From positions 1 to 64,000 of the forward strand of contig NZ_WBZD01000020.1 in the NCBI RefSeq assembly GCF_009720365.1: DNA of 64,000 nt, given 5' to 3'. Both the position numbers and the translations under genes were made by a program. A model generated the notes under the pieces. It worked only from the letters and a program-made list of their open reading frames with translations, ran no database searches and had not been told where the DNA came from. Every line of letters starts with the position of its first letter. Position 1 is the stretch's first letter. This document shows, piece by piece, positions 1 to 8,449 of the stretch. This stretch comes from Catellatospora paridis. Its GTDB lineage: Bacteria; Actinomycetota; Actinomycetes; Mycobacteriales; Micromonosporaceae.

Positions 1-22
1 CCCCCTTCCGGTGGGGCGTGGG

Positions 23-1306
<1,284 letters not shown>

Positions 1307-1503
1307 GACTTCCCTCGCTTTATCCGGGAGCTTCTTTTACCAAAGTTAAGTTTCAGGGTAAGCACTCGGCGGTGGCATCCGCCCCATCCGGGGCTGAGGG
1401 GAGAATCACGGTCCGCGGCTCTTTTAAGCCGACTTACCCTCTTTTCTGTCGAATTAACAGGGGTTGTGTGTCCAGAGCGACTGCCCCGCGCGGGCCCGCG
1501 CCT

Positions 1504-1509
1504 TAGGCT
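1504..1509 (+). promoter_or_regulatory. Candidate leaderless -10 element (TAGGCT)
   Basis: TAGGCT lies six bases before the GTG start of the deaminase gene, and no Shine-Dalgarno sequence is present. This spacing places the transcription start at or next to the GTG, so the mRNA would be leaderless. The same arrangement recurs before many genes in the window. Confidence 0.5.
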
Positions 1510-1515
1510 GGACCC

Positions 1516-2031
1516 GTGGCGACGGAGCCCCTGGCGAGCGTGGACATGCCGGGCGAGGAAGCCGAACGTTGGCTGGCCCTCGCGGTGAAGTTCGCTGTCG
1601 CCAACGTGGAGTCGGGCGGCGGCGGACCCTTCGCGTCGATCATCGTGCGCAGCGGCGAGGTCATCGGCCGCGGCGTCAACCGGGTCATCCGCGACCTGGA
1701 CCCCACCGCGCACTCCGAGATCGTGGCCATCCGCGCCGCCTGCCGCCAGGCCCTGCACTTCCGGCTGCCCGGGGCCGTGCTGGTCTCCACGTGTGAGCCC
1801 TGCCCCATGTGCCTGACCGCCGCGCTGTGGGCCGAGGTCGGCCGCATCGTGTACGCCGTCGACCGCCACGAGGCCGCCGCGGCCGGATTCCCGCAGGTCG
1901 AGCTGTACGACCTGTTCGAGGACCCGCAGCACAAGTGGACCGTGCCCGTCGGCAAGATCTCCATCGCCCAGGCCCAGGACCCCTTCGATGCCTGGCAGCG
2001 CACCAAGCCCCAACGCCAGGCCCGCCCCTGA
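1516..2031 (+). CDS. Nucleoside/cytosine deaminase family protein
   Basis: This 171-residue protein has the zinc-dependent CMP/dCMP deaminase fold. The zinc site is visible as H66-S-E68 (HSE, with Glu as proton shuttle) and the pair C96/C99 in PCPMC. Family members hydrolytically deaminate guanine, cytosine or tRNA adenosine. The length and the HSE rather than HAE motif resemble guanine-deaminase-like nucleoside deaminases more than TadA, but the substrate cannot be set from sequence. The gene starts at a GTG with an upstream TAGGCT and no ribosome site. It converges tightly (22 bases) on the epimerase gene. Confidence 0.85.
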   Translation: MATEPLASVDMPGEEAERWLALAVKFAVANVESGGGGPFASIIVRSGEVIGRGVNRVIRDLDPTAHSEIVAIRAACRQALHFRLPGAVLVSTCEPCPMCLTAALWAEVGRIVYAVDRHEAAAAGFPQVELYDLFEDPQHKWTVPVGKISIAQAQDPFDAWQRTKPQRQARP

Positions 2032-2053
2032 ACCCCGCGCGGAAGCCGGGCGG

Positions 2054-3055
2054 TCAGGACGGGTGGGTGGCGTGCCAGGTCGTCAGGAGTCCGGCCTCGT
2101 CCTCGCGGGTGATGCCGGCCCAGGGCTTGCGGGTCGGCGCATCGGCGAGCCAGGCCAGGGTGTCGCGGGCGGTGTCGGCCAGCGGGCGTGGCGAGAGGCC
2201 CGCGGCGAGCGCCGCGGCGACGTCGCGGGACAGGAAACCGGCGTACTCCGGCAGCGGCAGCCACATCGGCAGCGAGCGCTCCCCCATCCACGGCCCGACC
2301 CCCTGCGCCGCGAGGAAGTCCTGGTCGACCCAGGTCAGTCGCGGCTCGGCGGCCACCGCTTCGGCGATGTCGGCGAAGAACTGCGCCCGGGTCACCGGCG
2401 CGCCGATGCCGTCATACGCCCCGGCCAGCCGCTGTTCTGCGGCCTGCACCAGCCAGGCGGCCAGGTCGCGCACGTCGATCCACTGCACCGCCTCGGCGGG
2501 CGCGCCCGGGACGAGCACTTCGCCGCCCTCGGCGAGCCGGGCCACCCAGTAGTCGAACCGGTTCGTGGTGTCCTCCGGGCCGACGATCAGCCCGGCCCGG
2601 CACAGCAGCACGCGGTCCGGCCCCACGGCGTCGAGCAGCGCCTGCTCGCAGGCGACCTTGGCCGGGCCGTAGTTCTCGCCGGTGGCGTCGTCGGTCTCCA
2701 GGGGCAGCGGGGCGAGCAGCGGGGCCTCGTCCGCGCGCTGGCCGGGGGTGGCCTGGTCGGCGTAGGCGGAACAGCTGGACACGTACACCCAGTGCGGGAT
2801 GCGTGCCCCGAGCGCGGCGGCGGCGTGGCGGACGTGGCTGGGCCGGCGCGCGACGTCGATCACCGCGTCGAACTCGCCGTCGAGCCCGGCCAGGCCGCCG
2901 GGATCGTCCCGGTCGGCGGTGACCAGGGTGGCCCCGGCCGGGACCGCGCCGGACGTGCCGCGGGCGACACAGGTCACGTCGTGGCCCGCGGCCAGCGCAT
3001 GCGCGGCCACCGCGCGCCCGAGGAACACCGTGCCGCCGAGTACGAGGAGTCGCAT
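2054..3055 (-). CDS. NAD-dependent epimerase/dehydratase family protein
   Basis: This is an extended short-chain dehydrogenase/reductase of about 333 residues. The N-terminal Rossmann signature GGTVFLG (residues 7-13) binds NAD(P). A YxxxK catalytic pair appears as YGPAK near residues 130-134, and a Ser cluster (VSSCSAY) precedes it. I chose the ATG at 3055 because the nucleotide-binding motif begins seven codons later; an in-frame start 36 bases upstream would add a non-homologous tail. Such proteins act on nucleotide sugars or related small molecules, and the substrate is unknown. The nearest genes do not form a sugar pathway. A GATAGT hexamer seven bases upstream could drive leaderless transcription. 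Confidence 0.85.
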   Translation of the reverse strand: MRLLVLGGTVFLGRAVAAHALAAGHDVTCVARGTSGAVPAGATLVTADRDDPGGLAGLDGEFDAVIDVARRPSHVRHAAAALGARIPHWVYVSSCSAYADQATPGQRADEAPLLAPLPLETDDATGENYGPAKVACEQALLDAVGPDRVLLCRAGLIVGPEDTTNRFDYWVARLAEGGEVLVPGAPAEAVQWIDVRDLAAWLVQAAEQRLAGAYDGIGAPVTRAQFFADIAEAVAAEPRLTWVDQDFLAAQGVGPWMGERSLPMWLPLPEYAGFLSRDVAAALAAGLSPRPLADTARDTLAWLADAPTRKPWAGITREDEAGLLTTWHATHPS

Positions 3056-3152
3056 GGCCGCAACTATCGCCGACCCGCCCCGCACCCGCACACCCCGTTC
3101 GCCGTCGGCGTACCGGAGCGCGGGCCGTCGAGTAGGGGTCAGGCGGGTGGGG

Positions 3153-5438
3153 TCAGGCGGGTGGGATGAGGCGGTGGTCGAGGGCGGTGTAGCGGCGGCC
3201 CGCGCCGAGGGTGCGCACCGCGACCGCGAGCGCCCGGGTGGACCCGGCGAGCACGACCAGCTTCTTCGCCCGGGTGATCGCCGTGTAGAGCAGGTTGCGC
3301 TGCAGCATCATCCAGGCGCTGGTGGTCAGCGGCACGACCACGGCGGGATACTCCGAGCCCTGCGAGCGGTGGATGCTGATGGCGTACGCGTGGACCAGCT
3401 CGTCGAGCTCGTCGAAGCCGTACTCGACGTCCTCGTCCTCGTCGGTGCGCACGATCAGCTTCTGGTCGTCGGGGACCATGCCGGTGACCACGCCGACGGT
3501 GCCGTTGAACACCCCGGCCGTGCCCTTGTCGTAGTTGTTGCGGATCTGGGTGACCTTGTCGCCGACCCGGTACACCCGCCCGCCGTAGCGCCGCTCGGGC
3601 CTGCCCTCGGCCGCCGGGGTCAGCGCCTGCTGGAGCAGTTGGTTGAGGTTGCCCGCGCCGGCCGGGCCGCGGTGCATCGGGGTGAGCACCTGGATGTCGC
3701 GGCGCGCGTCGAGGCCGAACTTCTTCGGGATGCGCTGCGCCACCAGGTCGACGACCAGCGGCGCGGTCGCCTCGGTGTCGTCGCACTCGAAGAAGAAGAA
3801 ATCGGGGAAGCCTTTGAGCTGCGGGAACTCGCCCGCGTTGACGCGGTGCGCGTTGACCACGACGCCCGACTGCTGCGCCTGGCGGAAGATCTGCGTCAGC
3901 CGTACGCGGGGCACGACGTCGGCGTTGAGCAGGTCCCGCAGCACCTCGCCCGCGCCGACCGAGGGCAGCTGGTCGACGTCGCCGACGAGCAGCAGGTGCG
4001 CCCCGGGTGCGACGGCCTTGACCAGCTTGTTGGCCAGGATCAGGTCGAGCATCGAGGCCTCGTCGACGACGACCAGGTCGGCGTCGAGCGGGTTGTCCCG
4101 GTCGTAGCTCGGGTCGCCGCCCGGCTGGAGCTTGAGCAGCCGGTGCACCGTGGTCGCCTCGTGGCCGGTCAGCTCGGCGAGCCGTTTCGCGGCCCGGCCG
4201 GTCGGCGCGGCCAGCACGATCTTCGCGCGCTTGGCGCGGGCCAGCTCGACGATCGAGCGTACGGTGAAGCTCTTCCCGCAGCCCGGACCGCCGGTCAGCA
4301 CCGCGACCTTCTCGGTCAGCGCGAGCCGCACCGCCTGCTCCTGCTCCGGGGCCAGTTCGTGGCCGGTGCGGGCCTTCAGCCAGACCAGGGCCTTGGTCCA
4401 GTCGACGCCGTCGAACGCGGACAGCCGGTCGCGCCCCGTGTTGAGCAGGGTCAGCAGGCTGCCGGCGAGGCCGCGCTCGGCGCGGTGGAACGGCACCAGG
4501 TAGATCGCGGGCACCAGACCGTCCGCGCCCGGCACGTCCTCGCGGACGACGCCCTCCTCGTCGATCAGCTCGCGCAGGCAGTTCGTGATCAGGTCGGCGG
4601 GCACGCTCAGATCCGCGCCGTCCTTGTCGGTGACAGCGAGGATCTTCGCGGCCGCGGTGGTGAGGTTCGGGGCGGGCAGGAAGCAGTGGCCGTTGTCGGC
4701 GGCCTCGCTGAGCGTGTGCTGTAGGCCGGCCTTGACGCGCTGCGGGCTGTCGTAGGCGATGCCGACCGCGCGGGCGATGGTGTCGGCGGTGCGGAACCCG
4801 ATCCCCCACACGTCGGCGGCCAGCCGGTACGGCTCCTCACGCACGACGGTGATGGAGTCGTCGCCGTACTGCTTGTAGATGCGCACCGCGAGCGAGGTGG
4901 TCACCCCCACGCCCTGCAGGAAGATCATGACTTCCTTGATCGCCTGCTGCTCCAGCCAGGCCGCGGCGATCAGCTTGGTGCGCTTCGGGCCGAGTTTCGG
5001 CACCTCGATCAGCCGCTGCGGCTCTTCCTCGATCACCCGCAGCGTGTCCACGCCGAAATGCGCCACGATGCGCTCGGCCAGCCGCGGGCCGATGCCCTTG
5101 ACCAGGCCGGAGCCGAGGTAGCGCTCGATGCCGACGATCGTCGCGGGCAGCACGGTGGTGTAGTTCCACACCTCGAACTGGCGGCCGTAGCGCGGGTGCG
5201 AACCCCAGCGCCCGGTCAGCCGCAGGCTCTCCCCCGGCTGCGCGCCGAGCAGGGCGCCGACCACCGTGAGCAGGTCGTTGCCCGACTTCTCGGTCGCCAC
5301 CCGGGCGATGGTGTAGCCGGTCTCCTCATTGGCGTAGGTGATCCGTTCGAGCACCGCCTCCAGCACGACACCCGGCGGGCGGTCCGGCGCGGCGGTCGGG
5401 GGCGAGGTCGACGCGGTCACTCCGACATGGTGCCGCAC
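3153..5438 (-). CDS. recD2: RecD2-type ATP-dependent DNA helicase
   Basis: This 761-residue superfamily 1B helicase belongs to the RecD2 group, which acts without RecBC and unwinds DNA 5' to 3' in repair. The order is an N-terminal OB-like and helix-hairpin-helix region (residues about 25-260), Walker A GGPGCGKS near 382-389, Walker B VVVDEAS near 456-462, the GDVDQLPSVG motif, and the C-terminal motif HRSQGSEYP near 690. The length suits actinobacterial RecD2. The GTG start at 5438 has no strong ribosome site, so a start a few codons downstream is possible. The flavin oxidoreductase gene ends 21 bases upstream on the same strand, so the two may be co-transcribed although no functional link is obvious. 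Confidence 0.95.
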   Translation of the reverse strand: MRHHVGVTASTSPPTAAPDRPPGVVLEAVLERITYANEETGYTIARVATEKSGNDLLTVVGALLGAQPGESLRLTGRWGSHPRYGRQFEVWNYTTVLPATIVGIERYLGSGLVKGIGPRLAERIVAHFGVDTLRVIEEEPQRLIEVPKLGPKRTKLIAAAWLEQQAIKEVMIFLQGVGVTTSLAVRIYKQYGDDSITVVREEPYRLAADVWGIGFRTADTIARAVGIAYDSPQRVKAGLQHTLSEAADNGHCFLPAPNLTTAAAKILAVTDKDGADLSVPADLITNCLRELIDEEGVVREDVPGADGLVPAIYLVPFHRAERGLAGSLLTLLNTGRDRLSAFDGVDWTKALVWLKARTGHELAPEQEQAVRLALTEKVAVLTGGPGCGKSFTVRSIVELARAKRAKIVLAAPTGRAAKRLAELTGHEATTVHRLLKLQPGGDPSYDRDNPLDADLVVVDEASMLDLILANKLVKAVAPGAHLLLVGDVDQLPSVGAGEVLRDLLNADVVPRVRLTQIFRQAQQSGVVVNAHRVNAGEFPQLKGFPDFFFFECDDTEATAPLVVDLVAQRIPKKFGLDARRDIQVLTPMHRGPAGAGNLNQLLQQALTPAAEGRPERRYGGRVYRVGDKVTQIRNNYDKGTAGVFNGTVGVVTGMVPDDQKLIVRTDEDEDVEYGFDELDELVHAYAISIHRSQGSEYPAVVVPLTTSAWMMLQRNLLYTAITRAKKLVVLAGSTRALAVAVRTLGAGRRYTALDHRLIPPA

Positions 5439-5459
5439 GGGTGCGTCGGAACGAAGTCC

Positions 5460-6839
5460 TCAGCGCTCGGGGCGGATGTTGGGGTTGAGGTGGAAGACGT
5501 TGTCGGGGTCGTAGACGGCTTTGATGCGGGCCAGCCGGCGGTAGTTGTCGAGGCCGTAGCCGGCGACCACGCGCTCCTGGCCCTCCTGTCCGATGAAGTT
5601 GCTGTAGACCGCGCCGGTGGACCACAGTTTGACGTCGGCGCGCAGGTCACGGGCCCAGCGCACGGCGCGTTCGTCGTCCTGCGGTTCGGCCCAGAGGCCG
5701 AGCGGGTGCACCACCCAGGGGGCACGCCGCCACGGGACCGGGTATCCGGTCGGGCCTGCGGCGACCGCGCCGCCGTACGGGAACAGCACGTGCTGCGACG
5801 GGGACGGGACGACCATGTCGTGGGCCCGCGCGCAGAACAGCTCGACCGCCTTGTCGGGCAGCGCGTCCAGGTGCTCGGCGGACCAGTAGTTGCGGTAGCC
5901 GGGCGGGTCGTCGAACATGCACTGCAGCTCGGCGTAGGGCACCTCGGCGAGCAGCTCGCCCTCGTGGCCCAGCTTCAGCAGCGGCCCGATCACCTTGCGC
6001 GCCTGCGCCAGGTCACCGGCGTACGTGACGAGCATGGCGCAGGTCAGCTTGCCGACCAGGTGCGCGGGCGTGAACGGCTCGGCGGGCCCGGTCAGGTAGA
6101 TCACGCCGCCGCCGACCTCCTCCGGCGCGTTCTCCATGAAGTCGCGGTAGGCCCGGGTCACCTCGGGTCCCGCCTCCGGCCGCCACAGCAGCAGCGCCAC
6201 CGAGGTCGTCGGCAGGGGGTGCAGGCGCAGCGTCAGCGAGGTGACGACGCCGAAGTTGCCGCCGCCGCCGTGCAGCGCCCAGAACAGGTCCGGGTGGGTC
6301 TCCTCGCTGGCCACCACGGTGTTGCCGTCGGCGGTGACCAGTTCGGCGGCGAGCAGGTTGTCGCAGGCCAGGCCGAACTTGCGCTCCAGCCAGCCGGAGC
6401 CGCCGCCGAGCGTGAAGCCGCCGACGCCGGTCGTGGACACCCGGCCGCCGGTGGTAGCGAGGTCGAAGGGCTGGGTGGCGCGGTCCAGATGGCTCATCGT
6501 CGCGCCGCCGCCGATGCGTACGGTCCGCCGCTGCGGATCGACCACGGCCTGGTTCATCCGGCGCAGGTCGAGGACGAGTCCGCCGTCGGTCGAGGCGCTG
6601 CCCGCCACGCCGTGCCCGCCGCCGCGCACCGCGATCTCCAGGCCCTGCTCGCGCGCGAACTCGATGGCCCGGGACACGTCGGCGCCGGTGGCGCACTGGG
6701 CGATCACACTAGGCCGCTTCGTGATCATCGCGTTGAACAGGGTCCGCGCGTCGGCGTACGCCGCGTCCGACGGCCCGAGCACCGACCCGGCGAAGCCGGC
6801 CCGCAGGTCGGCCACCACCGTCTCACCGAGGACTGTCAT
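5460..6839 (-). CDS. FAD-binding oxidoreductase, berberine-bridge (BBE-like) family
   Basis: This 459-residue flavoprotein has the PCMH/VAO-type FAD domain. RGGGHGVAG carries H76, the expected site of covalent 8-alpha-histidyl FAD attachment. Bicovalent members have a Cys in a CPTVGVGG-like stretch; here the equivalent is GGRVSTTGVGG, so only single attachment is expected. The C-terminal FNPNIRP-like end (HLNPNIRP) is the BBE domain. Homologues oxidise sugars, alkaloids or antibiotic intermediates, and the substrate here is unknown. A GGGGAG ribosome site lies five bases before the ATG. A perfect 16-base palindrome about 30 bases upstream may be its operator. No signal peptide is visible, so it is probably cytoplasmic. 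Confidence 0.9.
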   Translation of the reverse strand: MTVLGETVVADLRAGFAGSVLGPSDAAYADARTLFNAMITKRPSVIAQCATGADVSRAIEFAREQGLEIAVRGGGHGVAGSASTDGGLVLDLRRMNQAVVDPQRRTVRIGGGATMSHLDRATQPFDLATTGGRVSTTGVGGFTLGGGSGWLERKFGLACDNLLAAELVTADGNTVVASEETHPDLFWALHGGGGNFGVVTSLTLRLHPLPTTSVALLLWRPEAGPEVTRAYRDFMENAPEEVGGGVIYLTGPAEPFTPAHLVGKLTCAMLVTYAGDLAQARKVIGPLLKLGHEGELLAEVPYAELQCMFDDPPGYRNYWSAEHLDALPDKAVELFCARAHDMVVPSPSQHVLFPYGGAVAAGPTGYPVPWRRAPWVVHPLGLWAEPQDDERAVRWARDLRADVKLWSTGAVYSNFIGQEGQERVVAGYGLDNYRRLARIKAVYDPDNVFHLNPNIRPER

Positions 6840-6868
6840 GAGAACTCCCCCCGCAAGCGCACGGCTGG

Positions 6869-6884
6869 GCCAGTCCGGACTGGC
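6869..6884. promoter_or_regulatory. Perfect 16-bp palindrome, candidate operator
   Basis: GCCAGTCCGGACTGGC is a perfect dyad with no loop, placed between the divergent flavin oxidoreductase and membrane-protein genes and 30 bases from the former's start. It has no T-run and no loop, so an operator fits better than a terminator. No cognate regulator gene is adjacent. Confidence 0.4.
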
Positions 6885-7000
6885 ACGCCGGGATCCGCAG
6901 CTCAGCCTAGCCAGGATGGGGACATGCCATCACGAAAAGCTCATATAGCCGCTCGCCCGGGCGGCACGCCTGGGAAAGTCTGTGATCAGGGGTGGCTTTG

Positions 7001-7699
7001 ATGGCTGCGGTCGGCACGGCAGCGCGACGCCGGGCCGCGTATCTGGCCACGGCGATGGGGGCGCTGCACGCCGTGCTGTCCCTGGGGTCGTTCTGGCTGC
7101 TGCACGGCACACCCAAACCCGGGTCCTCGGATGCCGACCTGGTCGCGTACTACGGCGGCAGCCACGGCCGCACGGTGCTGATCGTCGGCATCTACCTGCT
7201 GCCGCTGTCGGCCATCGCGTTCATCTGGTTCACCGTCGCGCTGCGCATGTGGATCTCCCAGCACGGCCATCCCGAGCATTTCCTCTTCTCGAACCTGCAG
7301 CTCGTCGCCGGCATCACGTACGCGGCGCTGCTGCTGGTCGCGGCGGCGGCGTTCAGCGTGGACTCGGCGGTGGCCCAGCTGAGCGACGGCGCGGTGGACC
7401 CGGAGAGTGCCCGCGCCTTCCCGCAGTTCGGCCGGATGCTGGCAGTGATACTCGACTCCCGCATGGCGGCCATCTTCGTGATGACCACGGCCGGCATCGG
7501 CCGGACGACCAAGGTGCTGCCGGCCTGGTTCGTCTGGCTGAGCTACCCGCTGGGCCTGCTCCTGCTGTTCGGAGCCACCCTGGAGACCGTGTTCGCGCTG
7601 GTCTTCCCCGCCTGGATCCTGGTGCTCGCGGTGCTGCTCGTGCTGCGGGTGCGGCAGGCCGCCGAGCCACGTCCCGGTGACCTGGTCACCGGGACGTGA
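7001..7699 (+). CDS. Multi-pass membrane protein of unknown function
   Basis: The product has about 232 residues and roughly six hydrophobic segments: near residues 14-33, 60-82, 100-120, 150-165 and two at the C-terminal end. A short extracytoplasmic loop (HGTPKPGSSDADL) follows the first segment. I recognise no catalytic motif. The ATG at 7001 is preceded by AGGGG at a workable distance, while a GTG nine bases earlier overlaps that site and is less likely. Similar small membrane proteins are common in actinomycetes. The gene is divergent from the flavin oxidoreductase across a 150-base gap. Confidence 0.7.
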   Translation: MAAVGTAARRRAAYLATAMGALHAVLSLGSFWLLHGTPKPGSSDADLVAYYGGSHGRTVLIVGIYLLPLSAIAFIWFTVALRMWISQHGHPEHFLFSNLQLVAGITYAALLLVAAAAFSVDSAVAQLSDGAVDPESARAFPQFGRMLAVILDSRMAAIFVMTTAGIGRTTKVLPAWFVWLSYPLGLLLLFGATLETVFALVFPAWILVLAVLLVLRVRQAAEPRPGDLVTGT

Positions 7700-7709
7700 C
7701 CGCGGCGGG

Positions 7710-8009
7710 TCAGCAGAACCAGCCGTCCTGCACCCAGCCGTTGCGGTTGACGTGGCCGTAGGCGAAGCCGTAGACGTAGCCGCCCTGCTTCGGGCCCTTG
7801 ACCAGGAACGTCTGGCCCGCGTACAGCGTGCCCATCCAGGCGCCGAGCGGCTCGGTGCGCACGAACAGCGAATCGGCGCACACGGTCTCCCGCACCCCGA
7901 CGGTGCCGTTGACCGCCTGTGCGGCGGACGGCACGGCGAGCAGGGCGAGGCCGGTCACGACCGCGACCGCCGCCCGCAGGGTCGCCGCCCGCAGGGTTCT
8001 GGTCACCAT
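7710..8009 (-). CDS. Small secreted SH3-like protein
   Basis: The 99-residue product has an N-terminal Sec signal peptide (Arg-rich start, hydrophobic core, cleavage after PSAAQA near residue 32). The mature part of about 67 residues resembles a bacterial SH3-like fold: VCADSLFVRTEP, then GTLYAGQTFLVKG, then a C-terminal NGWVQDGWFC. Two Cys at the ends could form a disulfide. Its start codon overlaps the end of the upstream gene by seven bases, which indicates translational coupling. The function is unknown; extracellular binding to cell wall or peptide is only a guess. Confidence 0.75.
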   Translation of the reverse strand: MVTRTLRAATLRAAVAVVTGLALLAVPSAAQAVNGTVGVRETVCADSLFVRTEPLGAWMGTLYAGQTFLVKGPKQGGYVYGFAYGHVNRNGWVQDGWFC

Positions 8010-8311
8010 GAGTCGTACCCTCCGATGCACTCGATCCGCATGAAGCCCCAGTCGTTGGGCCCGAAGTCGAAGGTCGCCGCCCAGCCGTTGTAGACCGGGT
8101 GCGCGCCCGGGGTGTGGCCGACCTTGTTGCCGTACTCGAGCACCCGCTTGAGCCCGTGCGGCCCGGACGCCGAGTCGTAGTTGTCGTAGAAGCTGGCGCT
8201 CTGGCAGACGTTGATCGCGTGCCGGGGCACGACGACGGCCTGGGCAGGGCTCGCGGTGGCGAGCGCACCCGCGACGACCAGGGACGCGACGATTCTCGTG
8301 GCTATTCGCAT
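8003..8311 (-). CDS. Small secreted protein, distant paralogue of its neighbour
   Basis: The 102-residue product has a Sec signal peptide ending in ASPAQA near residue 25. The mature domain of about 77 residues has Cys at about 36 and 95 and ends in aromatic motifs (GWAATFDFGPNDWGF). Its layout resembles the downstream protein: an early Cys, a central Gly/Tyr region and a late Trp/Cys cluster. The two may therefore be diverged tandem paralogues. A GAGGGTGG ribosome site precedes the ATG. The pair is divergent from a large LAL regulator. I do not recognise a named family. Confidence 0.75.
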   Translation of the reverse strand: MRIATRIVASLVVAGALATASPAQAVVVPRHAINVCQSASFYDNYDSASGPHGLKRVLEYGNKVGHTPGAHPVYNGWAATFDFGPNDWGFMRIECIGGYDSW

Positions 8312-8437
8312 ATCCACCCTCTTCACTTGACGGTGATCGCGCCAAGCTATCAGGACTGTAGTTTCTGCACAAGAATCACGCGAGCTGTGAAACTTTCCTT
8401 TGCGCGGACTTCCCGGCCGTCGGGCAAGCCCGCTCAC

Positions 8438-8443
8438 TAGGCT
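8438..8443 (+). promoter_or_regulatory. Candidate leaderless -10 element (TAGGCT)
   Basis: TAGGCT lies six bases before the ATG of the LAL regulator gene. This is the same hexamer and spacing as upstream of the deaminase gene. Confidence 0.5.
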
Positions 8444-8449
8444 CGGAGC

